Shown: positions 33,601-43,575, counted from the stretch's first letter. The stretch: DNA of 64,000 nt from Branchiostoma floridae (GCF_000003815.2 NC_049982.1:1843434-1907433), one strand, 5' to 3'. Numbers and translations are program-made. The notes: generated from the sequence alone by a model not told the origin.

Positions 33601-36600
33601 GTTGTAAGTAGGTATTGTTGGCATATGGCAAGCATTTGACAGTTGATTTTGGACGTAGAAGGAACTCAATGATGATGAGTATGCCGTCTGACATGTCTAC
33701 GTGTCGTTTGGGGGGATTAGTTCTGAACAATGATGGATGTGCTTTGTGCATGTGTACGTTTAAGAAAAGAGTTCTTCATTGCCATTCACTCACCATGTTA
33801 ACTTAAGCTTGGTTTCAGGTAAGTATCGCTGAGATATGACAAGCAATTAAGTGTTGATTCTGGACGTTAGCAAAGATGTGATGTTGCCAGACATGTCCCC
33901 TTGCCGTTTGGGGGATTAGTTCTGAATAATGATGGATGTACATTGTGCATGTGTACGTTTGAGAAAAGGGTTCTTCACTGCCATTTACTCACCATGTTCA
34001 CTTCCGAGATGAGGTCAATACTGGCCACGGTGAGACTCAGGTTCACGTGCACGGGTTCTCCTGGAAAATAAATGATAACTTTCGATTCTACTCCAGCATA
34101 GGTTTATAACAAGCTCATCACTTCTTCTATAGACTTGTCGATAACCTGTCTGGTGCACATTTTGGCATCAGAGTAAATAAACCTGCCCTACCTGTCAGCA
34201 CAATGGTACAGTTTTTTTATTATAATAATAATAAGTTTTATTGCAAATTCTTGCCCAAGGGCTAATTGCAAGTGACAAACAATGGCATACAAACAATGGC
34301 AAACAGTATAGTAAGCGACTACTCTAGTCTAACTTAAACTACTTAAATATGTAACTTATTGGGTTTGACTTCTTTTTCTGAGACAGTGGAAGACGAAAGA
34401 TTTCTATTACACTTCAATGTACACTGACGTCTAAAACTTCACCTGGATTACATAAAGTGCATTAAGGAATGGCTTTAGGAACGTTTCTAAGTTAAAACAA
34501 GCTAATCAATATTTGAGCAGAACGGCGAAATTGCATAACAATGCCAATAGTCTAGAGTGCCTTTAAAGCCGTGCCAACGATAAGTCTTTGTTGAACTATG
34601 GTGTAAAATGTCATCTACATGCCAAGGGCAATAGTTTGCTCTATTGAATCGTGTCTAGCAGTGCCACGGTGTTCATAACGGATTGTAAATCTGGCCGATA
34701 ACTGCTGAGTCTAAGCCCTTGATAAAGGTCTCCGTTTGTCCCTATTTGCTTTATCGTAAATTGTGCATGTTCGGAAATTTTCCTAGTTTGCAAGGGTAAA
34801 GCCGTTAGGTAGTTGGGCATCCCTTGCCATTTAGTCTTTCATAGCCGAGTTATTTTTCTTTCAATATCATGTCACATTTGACGAAAATCGATCGGACGAC
34901 GATTCTGCGGTTATCGCCCTAGCCTCGCTTATAATAATACCTCCATTGCACAACAGTTGTACAAGGCTTAAAAGTATGGCTTATATGTGACAGGGACGTT
35001 TTTCAGGTGAAATATACGCGCAACCCTTTGTCGATCATACATGTAAATATGGCCGATCTTCCATCGATACGCCCGAAGATCGTGTATAATGTGACAGGGG
35101 TAATAAGACGCTAGATAAAAGATATAAAACTGGATCAATCATGAATGATGAAAATGTACAAATATTTTTTTACTGCCATCGCCAATATGCCGAGTATAAT
35201 CTACCTATGCATAATCCCACATTCCGACTTTTCTGAGAAGCAGTACTGTGCGGACTACATACGGAGTTCTATCGATTGAAAGTTGCTATCTCGGCTGACA
35301 AACGCTCACATCGCTAATCCCCCAATAGCCGACGTTAAGTCGCTCCGTGTTATCACTGTCCACATCTGGACGTTCATCGATGGACGGGTTTGAAATGGTG
35401 AGGGCGATAAGCAATTACTCACCCCACCCGCTAGCTGTTGTTACCGAGACTCTTCCTGTACCTTTTTCATTACATTTGTCAATTTCCTCAAACCAATTGG
35501 TTCTACCCCCCCCCCCCCCCTTTCCACTAGACAAAGCGCTCTCACTGCGACTGAAATAGGATATATGTAATCTTCTCTTTCACACGAAGTACTTTCATTT
35601 TTTACAAAGCGTAAACGTGTGACTGAGAAGACAACACAACAGCAAGTGTAAATAGATTCGTTTCTTTTCTACACACTTCGTTGAGCGATACGTCAAAATC
35701 TAGGTCGCAGAGAAAGCGCGGTGAGAGCTCCGTCCTAGTGGAAAGGGGTATAAAAGATTTGAGGCTCGAATTCTCTCACGTTCACAAGTTGTATGCACAC
35801 AAGTTGGGTAAGACCCCGGAACTGTTGGTGTACCAGTTTGCCGGCTTGGTGTAGAATTCTGAATGAAACTCTGTGTCTTGTTCCAGAAATCAGCGAATGT
35901 TGGAGGCTTGTAACATAACAGTGCTTGGTCATTTGCAATGTCTATGTTTAGGATTAGTTAGTCGTCACTCCTACTCATAGTGAGTAATTGAGCTGGTCTC
36001 AATCATGATGTTTCTGACCTAAGGAGAAGAGATGCTGTTACAGTTACGATGTTACACCAATTAAGGTTGCACCTTAAAATAACCTTCTTTCAGGTTTCGT
36101 TACGTGAAGACGATTGACTAAAAAAAGAAATGAAACGAAAGATGAAAATGATTTTTAAGTTAAAAAAAGCTTAATTACTTTTTGCAGACTTCTAAATAAG
36201 TTTCCATTATTCCGCAACGTGTGTTGACAACCGCTAACACTTCGAATCATCCAGTGAGCTGGCGTGTCTAACATCAGTATTGAAATCTCAGAGTTGCGTG
36301 ATGAGGGGTAATTAACGAACAATAGGCTCGTTAGCACAGCTGACAACAGGAGATTATAACTTCGTTAGCGCCCGTCTCCGGGGACATACGACGCATCGTG
36401 ATGATTTGTCACGGGGTTTTTAAACGGAGTCTCAAAAGTAAGCAAAGTTTGAAATAGCGGAACTTTTTTTCAAATTACGTTCAAGAAAGTCATAGAAGAA
36501 GAAGATGCTTTGTGTTATTTTGTTTAGTTTAGTTTTGTTAGGTGTTCGTCTTAACCCTATACAGGCCGGGCTTTTTTCGTCATTCTGGGACCAAGAGGGG

Positions 36601-39600
36601 CATATTGGGACCCCTTTGAAGCCCCTGTAACTCCTAAACGTCTTATCATATGGCTACCAAAATTTCAATAATGTATAAGGAAAGATAAGGGTTGAAATTT
36701 GATGGCTTTATGGCGTAATATGGCGTCACCATGACGTCATCTATGTGATTTTATTAGGCGGAACCATGAAAAAAGGTACCAGAAAAATCAAGACAAAAAC
36801 ATAACAGCAGGTGGAGATAACAGAATGATAATGTCTACTACGACTTTTGTTGTCAATAGCAACGTCGATGAAATTAACGTCATACATGTCTAAGATACTA
36901 GTTGAGGTCCCCCATCTTGGATCCGCCAATTTGAGTTTATTAAATACAATTTTTGTAAGCAAAAAATCTTAGAAAACATCGTCGAAAGTAGACTACAAAC
37001 GTTCATAAGCATTTTTATTATGTAAGATATACTAAAATTTAGATTTCATAAGATTTTATTAATGTAACAAACAAACAGTAATGTAGCAAGAAAACCTGAA
37101 AAATACATTGTTAGAACGGAAATTAGCGATTTTCGTCAAAAATGCCTGTCAACAAGTAATCGCCATGGCACCGAAAAAACATGGAAAACTTTCCAAACTT
37201 CGTAAAATTGCTGCTATCTAAAGTTCAGGAAAAGCAGGCTGTTCAGTGACATGTGACATGAAGGTTGGCGTAGACCTCAAAAGCCCCCCTCCCGTCTGAA
37301 TATATGGCTAATAGGGTTCTTGAGCACATATATGTCACAGGGGAGATTGGAATCCAGGGGGATTCTGAATCCCCCTAGGGGAGATTGGAATCCTAATTTC
37401 CCATAGGGGAACCCCGATCCAATCTCAAATCATGCTAAGATGTAGGAAACAGGAATACTTTTTTGATAAACAATTGATTTTATTTAGCATTAATGCAAAC
37501 CTACTAACTCAAGCCTACTTGTGTCACTCATAATTTGCAGCGAAGCGCGCACGGGCAATCTACTGTAAAAGCCTCAGGGGTCTATTTGACATACGGAAGT
37601 TTTCCCCACAATCATCATGTTTACTCTTAAGGCTCAGTGACTGGCGCCGACGATATCCACCACACTCGTTCCACTCAAATGCAGTAAAATTGGGGGCTCC
37701 TTTAGACGACCTTAACACTCGTTTAAAGTGTACTTTATGCAAGGAAGGAATCGCGCTGACTGGCGTTATCTTGTCCTGATGTTTTTTTTTTCGAAAACTA
37801 ATATTACCACAGTTTCAAAGGGATGACTTCGACGCCAGTCTACCGACCTGGATCAAAACCGTTCAGACGTTTGAGCTCTTCACAATACCGCAGTTCTGTT
37901 CCCGGCAGGTTATTCTCTTTCTAGACACAGCTTTCATTTTCACTTTCACTTTTCGCTAAAGGTGCACTCTCACTGCACTTGAGTCACACTCGCTCAGCGA
38001 AGTTCAAACGTCACTCAACCAATTTTTAGAGATAAATAACGATTTTTATTTTACTTTTTGTGTATTTTACGTATTACGCAATATCTAAATCATAAAAATC
38101 ATTGAAAATAACAAAGCAGCGACGCAGTGAACGAATCTCGCAGTGACGCAAGCCTGACGCAAGTGCAGGCAGATACCACATTAAACAAACAATGACTCCT
38201 TTGTACTTCTTTTTTGTACTTACATTCACATCCCCACCTTTCTATTCATAGAAGTGATTAGAAATGCAGATTACTTTTCAAAAAGAGATTAGAGTTTTCA
38301 CTTTTTAACACATTTTTTAAAAGTAATATAGAGTATTATTCAAATACAATTCAATCTCTACAACTGGATAAAAACGGATATTTACTTCCGACTTACTTTT
38401 TTTATCCAGTTGTAGAGATAGAATTGTATTTGAATATTGCTTACCTGAATGTCTAACCTTCATAAACGTAACATAGAGTATACCTGTCGAACTGCAGCCA
38501 GGTGATAAAACTAACTTTGCTAGCACCGAGGTAAATCATTCTCCCCTAAGGTCCCCTTTCCACGCATTAGACGGCGATCGCGCTGCGCTCTCATTGCGAC
38601 CTAAATAGGATATGAGTAACCTTTGATTTCTCTGAAAAGGCTGATGGAGCCTTTTTTTACATTAGTTGTCGTTGGGGGGTAATTAGCAGTACATCTCACA
38701 CTTGGCCGTTGATTCAAGATGCCACTCTACTCTCAACTATAAATGCAGCATTCATGGAAAAGAGACTTGCAAGAGAATCCCTAAATAGACAATATACTGT
38801 ATATACTGCATACTACTACATGTTGTTGAAAACCTTTCGTCTGAGGCTTGGTCACCATCAGGGAGGCCGCCCAGCTCTAATTAATAATGCCCCCGCTGCA
38901 CCGGGCGGCGCCGTCTTAAAATCCTACGGCGCCTTTAAGAGCTTTTCTGGAGTCCCGCATGTCTTCACGAGCTCAAGAAGTGGCTGTGGCGAGTCAAGAC
39001 ATCAGTCTACTGAAATGACCCTTTAAGGAACACGGCTTTAAGGAGACTTACTGGAGTCAGCGAAAGTGCCCTAATGTAAAATTCGCTGGAGAGCATTTCA
39101 ACTTTGATTATGTGCATCGTGAGGAAGCGGCGCGTTTTCCTTTGTCATGATTTTCAAAATAGTTTTGCCAGGGGGGGGGGGGGAATTGTAGTAAATTGGG
39201 CAGCAGTCGGTGGTTCTTTATCTATCTAGACAGTAATAAAAACTGGCTATTTTCAACAGTACATGCTCGGCACTTGTGTTAAACAAACGCTGGGCCCGTA
39301 ACTACTGTGGTGATAAATTGGAACAGGAATGAAATGTTGCCCCTCCTCCCCCCACGCAACAAACAACCCCGACCCACAATCCCCCACCCCCCAAACAAAA
39401 AAAAACAACGACGTAAAACCAACCGTTACCGACGGAGCGGAGTCTCTCAAATTCACACTGAAATGTGATTTTGAGAATTTTTAAATCTTAAAGCTGTACC
39501 TTAAAGTCATACTAACTATACACGATATAAAACGTTACCCGTAGCCACTCATAGGTTGCAGCACCCGGTATATCAGTAAATCAATAAACCAGGTTTACTT

Positions 39601-39700
39601 ACTGCCGAAGTTGGGCCGGAGGAAGCGATCGTAGCCTCGCCTCTGCAGCAGGTTCTCCATAGTGTCTGTCTGCCCTTCGGTCTGTCTGTCCTGAGCAGAA
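15464..39700 (-). CDS. GABA-A/glycine-receptor-like Cys-loop chloride channel subunit (5' incomplete)
   Basis: A pentameric ligand-gated anion channel subunit of the plasma membrane. Nine minus-strand exons: 39700-39603, 34060-33993, 21436-21213, 19248-19166, 18740-18600, 18132-17980, 17006-16930, 16645-16487, 15913-15464; 1453 nt, 483 residues. The 68-, 83- and 153-nt exons match the usual GABA-A/GlyR exon plan. Visible landmarks: [48 protein letters not shown], Cys-loop C-13aa-C ([15 protein letters not shown]), [14 protein letters not shown]1, PAR before TM2 (anion selectivity), [16 protein letters not shown]3 [17 protein letters not shown]4 ending in YFTYYSY and a stop. The loop-C region has no second cysteine pair, which argues against a classical glycine receptor. 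By eye it is closest to GABA-A beta/pi/delta-type subunits. The signal-peptide exon is missing: it lies upstream of 39700 but was not found. Exon edges are duplicated into the flanking introns at five exons. Confidence 0.93.
16402..16420 (-). repeat. Echo of the TM3 exon end plus 5' splice site
   Basis: tcacgttacattcctcg here matches tcacgttacactcctcg at 16484-16500 with one mismatch. It covers the last exon bases and the gtga donor, in the same orientation, 80 bp into the intron. Confidence 0.5.
16487..16645 (-). CDS. Channel exon: TM3 and start of the cytoplasmic loop
   Basis: 159 nt encoding [37 protein letters not shown] and CDCEECN. Donor AAC|gtgagt. A 19-bp near-copy of the exon end plus donor lies 80 bp into the intron (16402-16420). 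Confidence 0.95.
16930..17006 (-). CDS. Channel exon: pore-lining TM2
   Basis: 77 nt encoding [20 protein letters not shown] then KISYIK. Acceptor after an A/T-rich tract, donor AAG|gtatgg. Its 5' end is partly duplicated at ~17095-17145. Confidence 0.95.
17095..17145 (-). repeat. Partial duplicate of the TM2 exon 5' end and acceptor
   Basis: gtggtcatcgtcagca and gtggtgatgcctga recur in the same order as in the TM2 exon start and its acceptor (16978-17010). Read on the minus strand after an ag, the copy gives [14 protein letters not shown], versus [14 protein letters not shown] in the real exon. Confidence 0.7.
17296..17410. repeat. ~33-bp tandem repeat, ~3.5 copies
   Basis: The unit is close to 'gctcttgaatttagcgtaaa' plus about 13 variable bases. 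Intronic in the channel gene. Confidence 0.7.
17545..17690. mobile_element. Family-A-related palindromic fragment
   Basis: Words such as gtcgcggtgagagcgctctg and gcgagagctcggtgagagcg resemble family-A subterminal sequence, but the core is missing or diverged. Confidence 0.35.
17980..18132 (-). CDS. Channel exon: pre-TM1 and TM1
   Basis: 153 nt, the usual size. Encodes [18 protein letters not shown], then [20 protein letters not shown] and VPARVALG. Donor CTCG|gtaaga. Confidence 0.95.
18517..18586 (-). repeat. Duplicate of a channel exon 3' end with C-tract and CA repeat
   Basis: ctgactcgtggtccctcagc matches the end of the exon at 18600 and its splice context. On the minus strand it encodes [14 protein letters not shown] followed by |gtaaca. 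It is separated from the real exon by a run of about 18 C (18557-18573) and (CA)n. Confidence 0.75.
18600..18740 (-). CDS. Channel exon: loop F/loop C ligand-binding region
   Basis: 141 nt encoding [19 protein letters not shown] ... [20 protein letters not shown]. Donor GTCAG|gttagt. A copy of its last ~45 bp plus a donor sits at ~18517-18558. Confidence 0.93.
19166..19248 (-). CDS. Channel exon: Cys-loop
   Basis: 83 nt, the conserved size for this exon. Encodes [20 protein letters not shown] then CSLEFES. Acceptor tatttttcag, donor AGTT|gtaagt. Confidence 0.95.
19735..19945. repeat. Degenerate short-period repeat rich in 'gaacaccagccgac'
   Basis: Variants of cgaacaccagccgac recur about every 30 bp, making an open frame that lacks splice or domain support. 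Intronic in the channel gene. Confidence 0.45.
20011..21210 (-). repeat. Minisatellite seeded by an exon/5'-splice-site junction
   Basis: About 14 copies of 'ttacctgatgccgtacagta' plus 'tggt' are spread over 1.2 kb, separated by variable linkers (gataccaggataccacaact, ttacccatacagtatgg). On the minus strand each copy reads as the end of the 224-nt channel exon followed by its donor (CATCAG|gtaagg or close variants). The last copy, at 21207-21230, is the real exon edge. Confidence 0.9.
21213..21436 (-). CDS. Channel exon: extracellular loops D, A and E
   Basis: 224 nt encoding [39 protein letters not shown] and NGTILYGIR. Donor ATCAG|gtaagg. Both edges are duplicated: the 5' edge at ~21551-21597 and the 3' edge about 14 times in 20011-21210. 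The acceptor lacks a normal pyrimidine tract because (ATTG)n abuts it. Confidence 0.95.
21447..21660. repeat. (AATC)n tracts with duplicated exon acceptor edge
   Basis: Three (AATC)n runs (21447-21480, 21482-21529, 21597-21650) surround a second copy of the exon's first ~36 bases plus acceptor (copy begins 21550). The copy is offset 150 bp and looks identical over at least 60 bp. Confidence 0.9.
22190..24050. other. Channel-gene intron, no recognised feature
   Basis: AT-rich intronic DNA in the 12.5-kb intron between the 68-nt and 224-nt channel exons. No ORF with domain or splice support was recognised. Confidence 0.4.
24145..24467. mobile_element. TIR element family C, copy 1
   Basis: 323 bp with perfect 13-bp ends ctaagggcacaac / gttgtgcccttag. 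Internal palindromic gtacg words. A related copy lies at 49816-50112. No transposase. Confidence 0.7.
24553..24786. mobile_element. MITE-like family B copy (inverted)
   Basis: aggtggactctcactgcact to agtgcagtgagagtgcacct. The core is in the opposite orientation to the 6555 copy. Confidence 0.75.
25510..25760. mobile_element. MITE-like family B copy
   Basis: Starts aggcgctttctcatttcact, ends cttgacgcaagtcagtgaga. Core words attgcgtaatacgcaaacg and gacttagaaaacgacaaaat. Confidence 0.75.
26956..27022. repeat. Direct repeat, copy 1
   Basis: cagtcattacaaagccgggc ... ggagccggaacacg matches 27608-27673. The pair brackets ~585 bp containing a family-A element. Confidence 0.7.
27066..27300. mobile_element. 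MITE-like family A copy (inverted)
   Basis: Ends in gcgatcgccgtctagtggaa; contains tctctgcgacctaaa and the shared core in reverse orientation. Confidence 0.7.
27608..27673. repeat. Direct repeat, copy 2
   Basis: Second copy of the 26956-27022 sequence, with only a few differences. Confidence 0.7.
27877..28345. repeat. ~106-bp tandem repeat, ~4.4 copies
   Basis: Copies start near 27881, 27987, 28093, 28199 and 28301 (spacing ~106, 106, 106, 102). Each contains gataggagacacatgtactt and a ccacctgtgcaatag variant. Confidence 0.9.
28499..28700. mobile_element. Long hairpin (~70-bp arms) with hammerhead-like core
   Basis: Arms 28499-28568 and 28631-28700 are imperfect inverted copies (gacaattctttttcacaacc versus ggttgtgataaagaattgtc). 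The right side has CTGAGGA (28620-28626), a 6-bp stem GGTGTC/GACATC, then GAAA. This resembles the hammerhead-type motifs found in Penelope-like retroelements, but is not canonical. Confidence 0.5.
28900..33090. other. Channel-gene intron, no recognised gene
   Basis: AT-rich intronic DNA. A weak duplication was noticed (31085-31145 versus 31359-31412: 'agtatggcttacgaatg' and 'agtatggcatacgaatg', each followed by aagggatt). No supported ORF. Confidence 0.4.
33143..33225 (-). mobile_element. LINE 3'-end remnant (CR1/L2-like)
   Basis: On the minus strand, gtacttagcccgatagggca then a gcaataaaggctatt tail resembles the 3' end at 8283-8405. Confidence 0.45.
33600..34003 (-). repeat. ~199-bp tandem duplication reaching into the 68-bp channel exon
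   Basis: 'gatggatgtgctttgtgcat' near 33734 and 'gatggatgtacattgtgcat' near 33933 are part of two tandem units offset by 199 bp. The intronic unit includes a copy of the donor and the last ~11 exon bases (AAGTTAACATG|gtgagtg versus AAGTGAACATG|gtgagta). Confidence 0.8.
33993..34060 (-). CDS. Channel exon: 68-bp beta1-loop exon
   Basis: 68 nt, the size expected for the family. Encodes [20 protein letters not shown] then NM. Donor ATG|gtgagt; acceptor ttttccag. Confidence 0.95.
34217..34330 (-). mobile_element. LINE 3'-end remnant with (ATT)n tail
   Basis: Minus strand: ttagcccttgggcaagaatt then gcaataaaacttattattat. Same style as the other CR1/L2-like ends. Confidence 0.5.
34340..34440 (+). 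mobile_element. LINE ORF C-terminal fragment
   Basis: Reads [13 protein letters not shown] on the plus strand, the 'VEDE-x-HFLL-x-C' end motif of CR1/L2-type polyproteins with the Cys lost. The nucleotide sequence is nearly the same as at 61395-61470. Confidence 0.55.
35507..35748. mobile_element. MITE-like family A copy
   Basis: Begins in a C-run then tttccactagacaaagcgct; ends ctccgtcctagtggaaaggg. Core gcgtaaacgtgtgactgaga. Confidence 0.7.
36555..37450. other. Unassigned, possibly repetitive intronic DNA
   Basis: A short palindromic GGGGA/TCCCC patch occurs at ~37340-37420 ('gggattctgaatccccc'). No ORF of note. I cannot place the rest. Confidence 0.3.
37959..38175. mobile_element. MITE-like family B copy (inverted, one end decayed)
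   Basis: aaggtgcactctcactgcac at the left; gacgcaagcctgacgcaagt near the right end, where the terminal bases are lost. Core reversed. Confidence 0.7.
38334..38439. mobile_element. Short foldback with ~40-bp arms
   Basis: Arms contain caatctctacaactggataa and its complement ttatccagttgtagagatag, around a ~20-bp loop. Confidence 0.65.
38549..38640. mobile_element. MITE-like family A, one end only
   Basis: gtcccctttccacgcattag, cggcgatcgcgctgcgctct and gacctaaataggatatg are present; core and right end are missing. Confidence 0.65.
39603..39700 (-). CDS. Channel exon: N-terminal helix
   Basis: 98 nt encoding [20 protein letters not shown] then [12 protein letters not shown]. Acceptor tcccctgcag, donor GGCA|gtaagt. 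Starts in phase 2, so at least one coding exon lies upstream. Confidence 0.88.
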
Positions 39701-40074
39701 CTGCAGGGGACATGGGCAAACAGTTCAGTTTTAATCTAAGATACGTTGAAAGAAAAATAAAGATAATTTTTAAGGTTTTGATTCATAATCGAGTCCTTTT
39801 GTATTACCTACGAGCATCCATTCTACTTTATTGAGAAGCAATGTTTTGCATTGGTTGGAAGATGAAGAATAGTTGTAGTCTCTACCGACATTTCATTTTA
39901 TTTTGCATGTATTTCATTTTACCAGGTAACAATAATTAGGCATTGGCATAACAACCTTTGGTCGTGCTGACTTGCTTCTCTGGCACGGTCTTTGACATAG
40001 CTTCCCGACTTTTGCTACTTATAAGCTCCCACGGAAACTGGCAGAGACTAGGCTATTTACTGTCAGATGAATCA

Positions 40075-40297
40075 CTAGCTACTCTCCAAGCAGAGGTTAG
40101 GTTCCGACTGTTTTTTAAACGTTTTTTAATGGGTTTTTTTCGGGCTTTCTATTTTGTCATTTTTCTTGAAGTACGCCAGCTAAAATAGGTTTTGACACAG
40201 CAAGATAGAATATAAAATAGAAAGCCTGATAAAAACGACTAAAAAACGTTTAAAAAAACAGCCGGAGCCTAACCTCTGCTTGGAGAGTATTACTAGC
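40075..40297. mobile_element. Foldback with ~85-bp arms
   Basis: Arms run from actctccaagcagaggttagg and its complement through long T/A runs (ttttttaaacgttttttaat) to gggctttctatttt. Likely a MITE; shares the CTCCAAGCAG terminus with the element at 61708. Upstream of the most 5' channel exon found. Confidence 0.7.
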
Positions 40298-40485
40298 TAG
40301 ATGCTGTTCATTATGATAAAGTAGAGTGTGTTTTGATACAGTATTAGTAATAGCTCTGCAAATATCCAACAAGTACGTGTTTTACACGCAGACGTGGACT
40401 TAGAGCTGATAGCGTCCCAGCTTATAGACTGCAACGGTCGACAGCTGAACTTTCGCCCTTTTGCTCTAGAAGGAGTAACTCGCGT

Positions 40486-42740
40486 TGATGTGTGCTTTAG
40501 AGATTACCGGCAATACAAATAAAACCATCCATTTCGAGATACCGACGCATTCCGATGTCCGATACGCAGTAAATCATGTATTGAATAATGTCCCGCTAAC
40601 CTCTTTTCTTCAAAGTTAATGTGGATCATCTATGCGACAAGCCCTCCTACCTAAGCCCTGGCCATGTTTCGAGCTCTTCGTGTTTGTTTTCCTGATGGAC
40701 TTTTTACGAGAAAATGTCGACTCCAATGCCGTATTCTCAGTACCAGGGTCTGTAAGTGCCAGCTTTGATTCCCTTTGTAAATCCAGTAATGATAACGGAC
40801 TTGTGCAGGCAACGCGACCTGAAAACTATATCATCTGCAGTCGTAAGTCATCCGCAAATACAAATAAAACCGTCCATTTCAGATACTGACGCATGGCGAT
40901 GTCCGATACGCAGTGAATCATGCATTGAATAGTGTCCCGCTAACCTCATTTCATCAAAGTTAATGTGGGTCATGTATGCGACAAACAGGCCCACCTAAGC
41001 CCTGGTCATGTTTCGAGCTTTTCGTGTCTGTTTCCTGATGGAATTTTTACGAGAGAATGTCGACTCTAATGTTGTATTCTCAGTACCAGGGTCTGTATGT
41101 GACAATTTTGATTCCGTCTCTCTCTAAATCTAGTAATGATAATGTACTTGTGCAGGCAACGCGACCTGAAAACTATATCATCTGTAGTCGTAAGTCATCC
41201 GACAATAAAACAGATATGTGCTTTAGAGATTACCGGCAATAGAAATTAAAACTGTCCATTTGCGGATACTGATGTATTGTGATGTCCGATACGCAGTAAA
41301 TCATGTACTGAATAGTGTCCCGCTAACCTCAATTCTTCACAGTTGATGTGGGTTATGTATGCGACAAGCTCGACTACTCAAGCCCTGCCTATGTTTCGAG
41401 CTCTTCGTGTTTGTTTTTCCCTGATGGACTTTTTATGAGAAAATTGCCGTATTCTCAGTACCAGGGTGGGTAAGTGCAAATACAGATTCCCTTTCTATGT
41501 CCAGTAATGATAATGGATTTGTGCAGGCAACATAACCTGGAAGCTATATCATCTGTAGTCGTAAGTCATCCGCAAATACAAATAAAACGGTCCCTTCTCG
41601 GACACTTACGCACGGTGATGTCCAATACGCAGTAAACCATGTATTGAATAGTGTTCCGCTAACCTCATTTCTTAACGGTTAATGTGGGTGATGTATGCGA
41701 CAAGCTCTCCCAGCTAAGCCCTGCCTATGTTTCGAGCTCTTCGTGTTTGTTTTTCCCTGATGGACTTTTTACGAGAAAATGTCGACTTTAATGCCGTATT
41801 CTCAGTACCAGGGTGGGTAAGTGCTAGACAGATTCCCTTTCTAAGTCCAGTAATGACAATGGATTTGTGCAGACAACATGACCTGAAAACTATATTGAAT
41901 AGTGTCCCGCTAACCTTATTTCTTAATGGTTAATGTGTGTCATGTATGCAACAAGTTCGCCTACCTAAGCCCTGTTTATGTTTCGAGCTCTTCGTGTTTG
42001 TTTTCTTGATGGACTTTTTACGAGAGAATGTCGACTCTAATGCCGTATTCTCAGTACCAGGGTCTGTAAGTGCTACTTTGATTCCCTTTCTAAGTCCAGT
42101 AATGATAATGGATTTGTGCAGGCAACGCGACCTGAAAACTATATCATCTGTAGTCGTAAGTCATCCGCAAATAAGAATAAAACCGTCCATTTGCAGATAC
42201 TGACGCATGATGATGTCCAGTACGCAGTAAATTATGTACTGAATAGTGTCCCGCTAACCTCTTTTCCTCACAGTTAATGTGGGCCATATATGCGACAAGC
42301 TGGCCTGTCTATGTTTCGAGCTTTTCGTGTTTGTTTTCGTGATGGACGTTAACGAGAAAATGTCGATTCTGATGCCGTACTCTCAGTACCAGGGTCTGTA
42401 AGTGCTAGACAGATTCCCTTTCTAAGTACAGTAATGACAATGGATTTGTGCGGGCAACATGACCTGGAACCTATATTGAATAGTGTCCCGCTAACCGTAT
42501 TTCTTAATGGTTAATGTGTGTGATGTATGCGACAAGCTAGTCTACGTAAGCCCTGTTTATGTGTCGATCTATTCGTGTTTGTTGACCTGATGGACTTTTT
42601 ACGAGAAAATGTCGATGTATTTTCAGTACCAGGGTCTGTAAGTGCCACTTAGATTCACTCTCTAAATCCAGTAATGATAATGGATCTTTGCAGGCAACAT
42701 GATCTGAACCGGGTGTGAAACTATGTCATCTCTAGTCGTA
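40486..42740. repeat. ~345-bp satellite, ~7 units of two lengths
   Basis: The anchor 'tatgcgacaagc' recurs at ~40634, 40978, 41361, 41697, 41948, 42292 and 42529, spacings ~344, 383, 336, 251, 344 and 237. Two short units lack ~100 bp. Several units keep an open frame with FELFVFVFLMDFLRENVDSN and FSVPGSVSA, but others break it, so coding is doubtful. Confidence 0.85.
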
Positions 42741-43389
42741 CGTCATCCAGGGAAGGTGTGATGACCTGATTGTTTGAAATATCGACTACGCTTTTACGGT
42801 AGTAATGCAGATCCATCGTGCCTAAAGGAAATGTCCGATCCGTTTATTGTGCACGGTGGGAAATAAGCACCTTTCAGTCATTAATCATTAAGTAAGACTT
42901 TCCGTGCTGGGACAAAATAAAGTCAATTTGTTTTCACACTTATCCATTGTATTGGTGATCGGTCTGAATATTCCTTTCCAACGAACAGTAATGAAATGGT
43001 AAGTCGGTGGTTTGTTTAATTTTTGGAAACCTTAAGGTTCGTCTTTGGTACTTGCAGTGAACACAATTTCCTTAATCGGGTCAGGTAAAAATGAGTACCT
43101 CTTCTAGCCATCGTTAAAGGTAGGAACTAGTTCTATTTTACGCTAGTCCCGTGGCGTAAGGCCGTACGTAGGTCCAGTGTAGACTCCGTTCCAGTCTTCG
43201 GAACGGGGCTTCTGTGTGTGCCGGGAAAGGGAGTTTGCTGTGGAGGGGAGTTTGTCGGGATAGCGAGCTTTCCCCGTCTCCAGAGAATAGCGGACCAACG
43301 TCTGCACCCTACACTGTCTCGCCAATATGTAATTTCCCTTACATTCTCCTGCTACAAGTCGAAAATAGGCTAAAATACTGTATGGACTC

Positions 43390-43575
43390 ATTTTGGGCCT
43401 TCTGCGGCTGCGCCAATTAGGGTCATTGCCCTTAAGTGCCGTTTGCAGAGGGCAAAAGATCAGTATCATGACAGGATTTGAACCCATGACATCAGGCCTC
43501 AGGGCCAAACACGCTGCAGTTGCTTCACACGACCCGGCGATACTAATGTCCACCGCCCGGACCATAATGGACAAA
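43390..43575 (-). mobile_element. tRNA-derived SINE fragment
   Basis: On the minus strand it carries a B-box-like gggttcaaatcctgtcatga and a downstream 'ttgccctctgcaaacggcac' typical of the body. The A box is degenerate. Confidence 0.5.
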
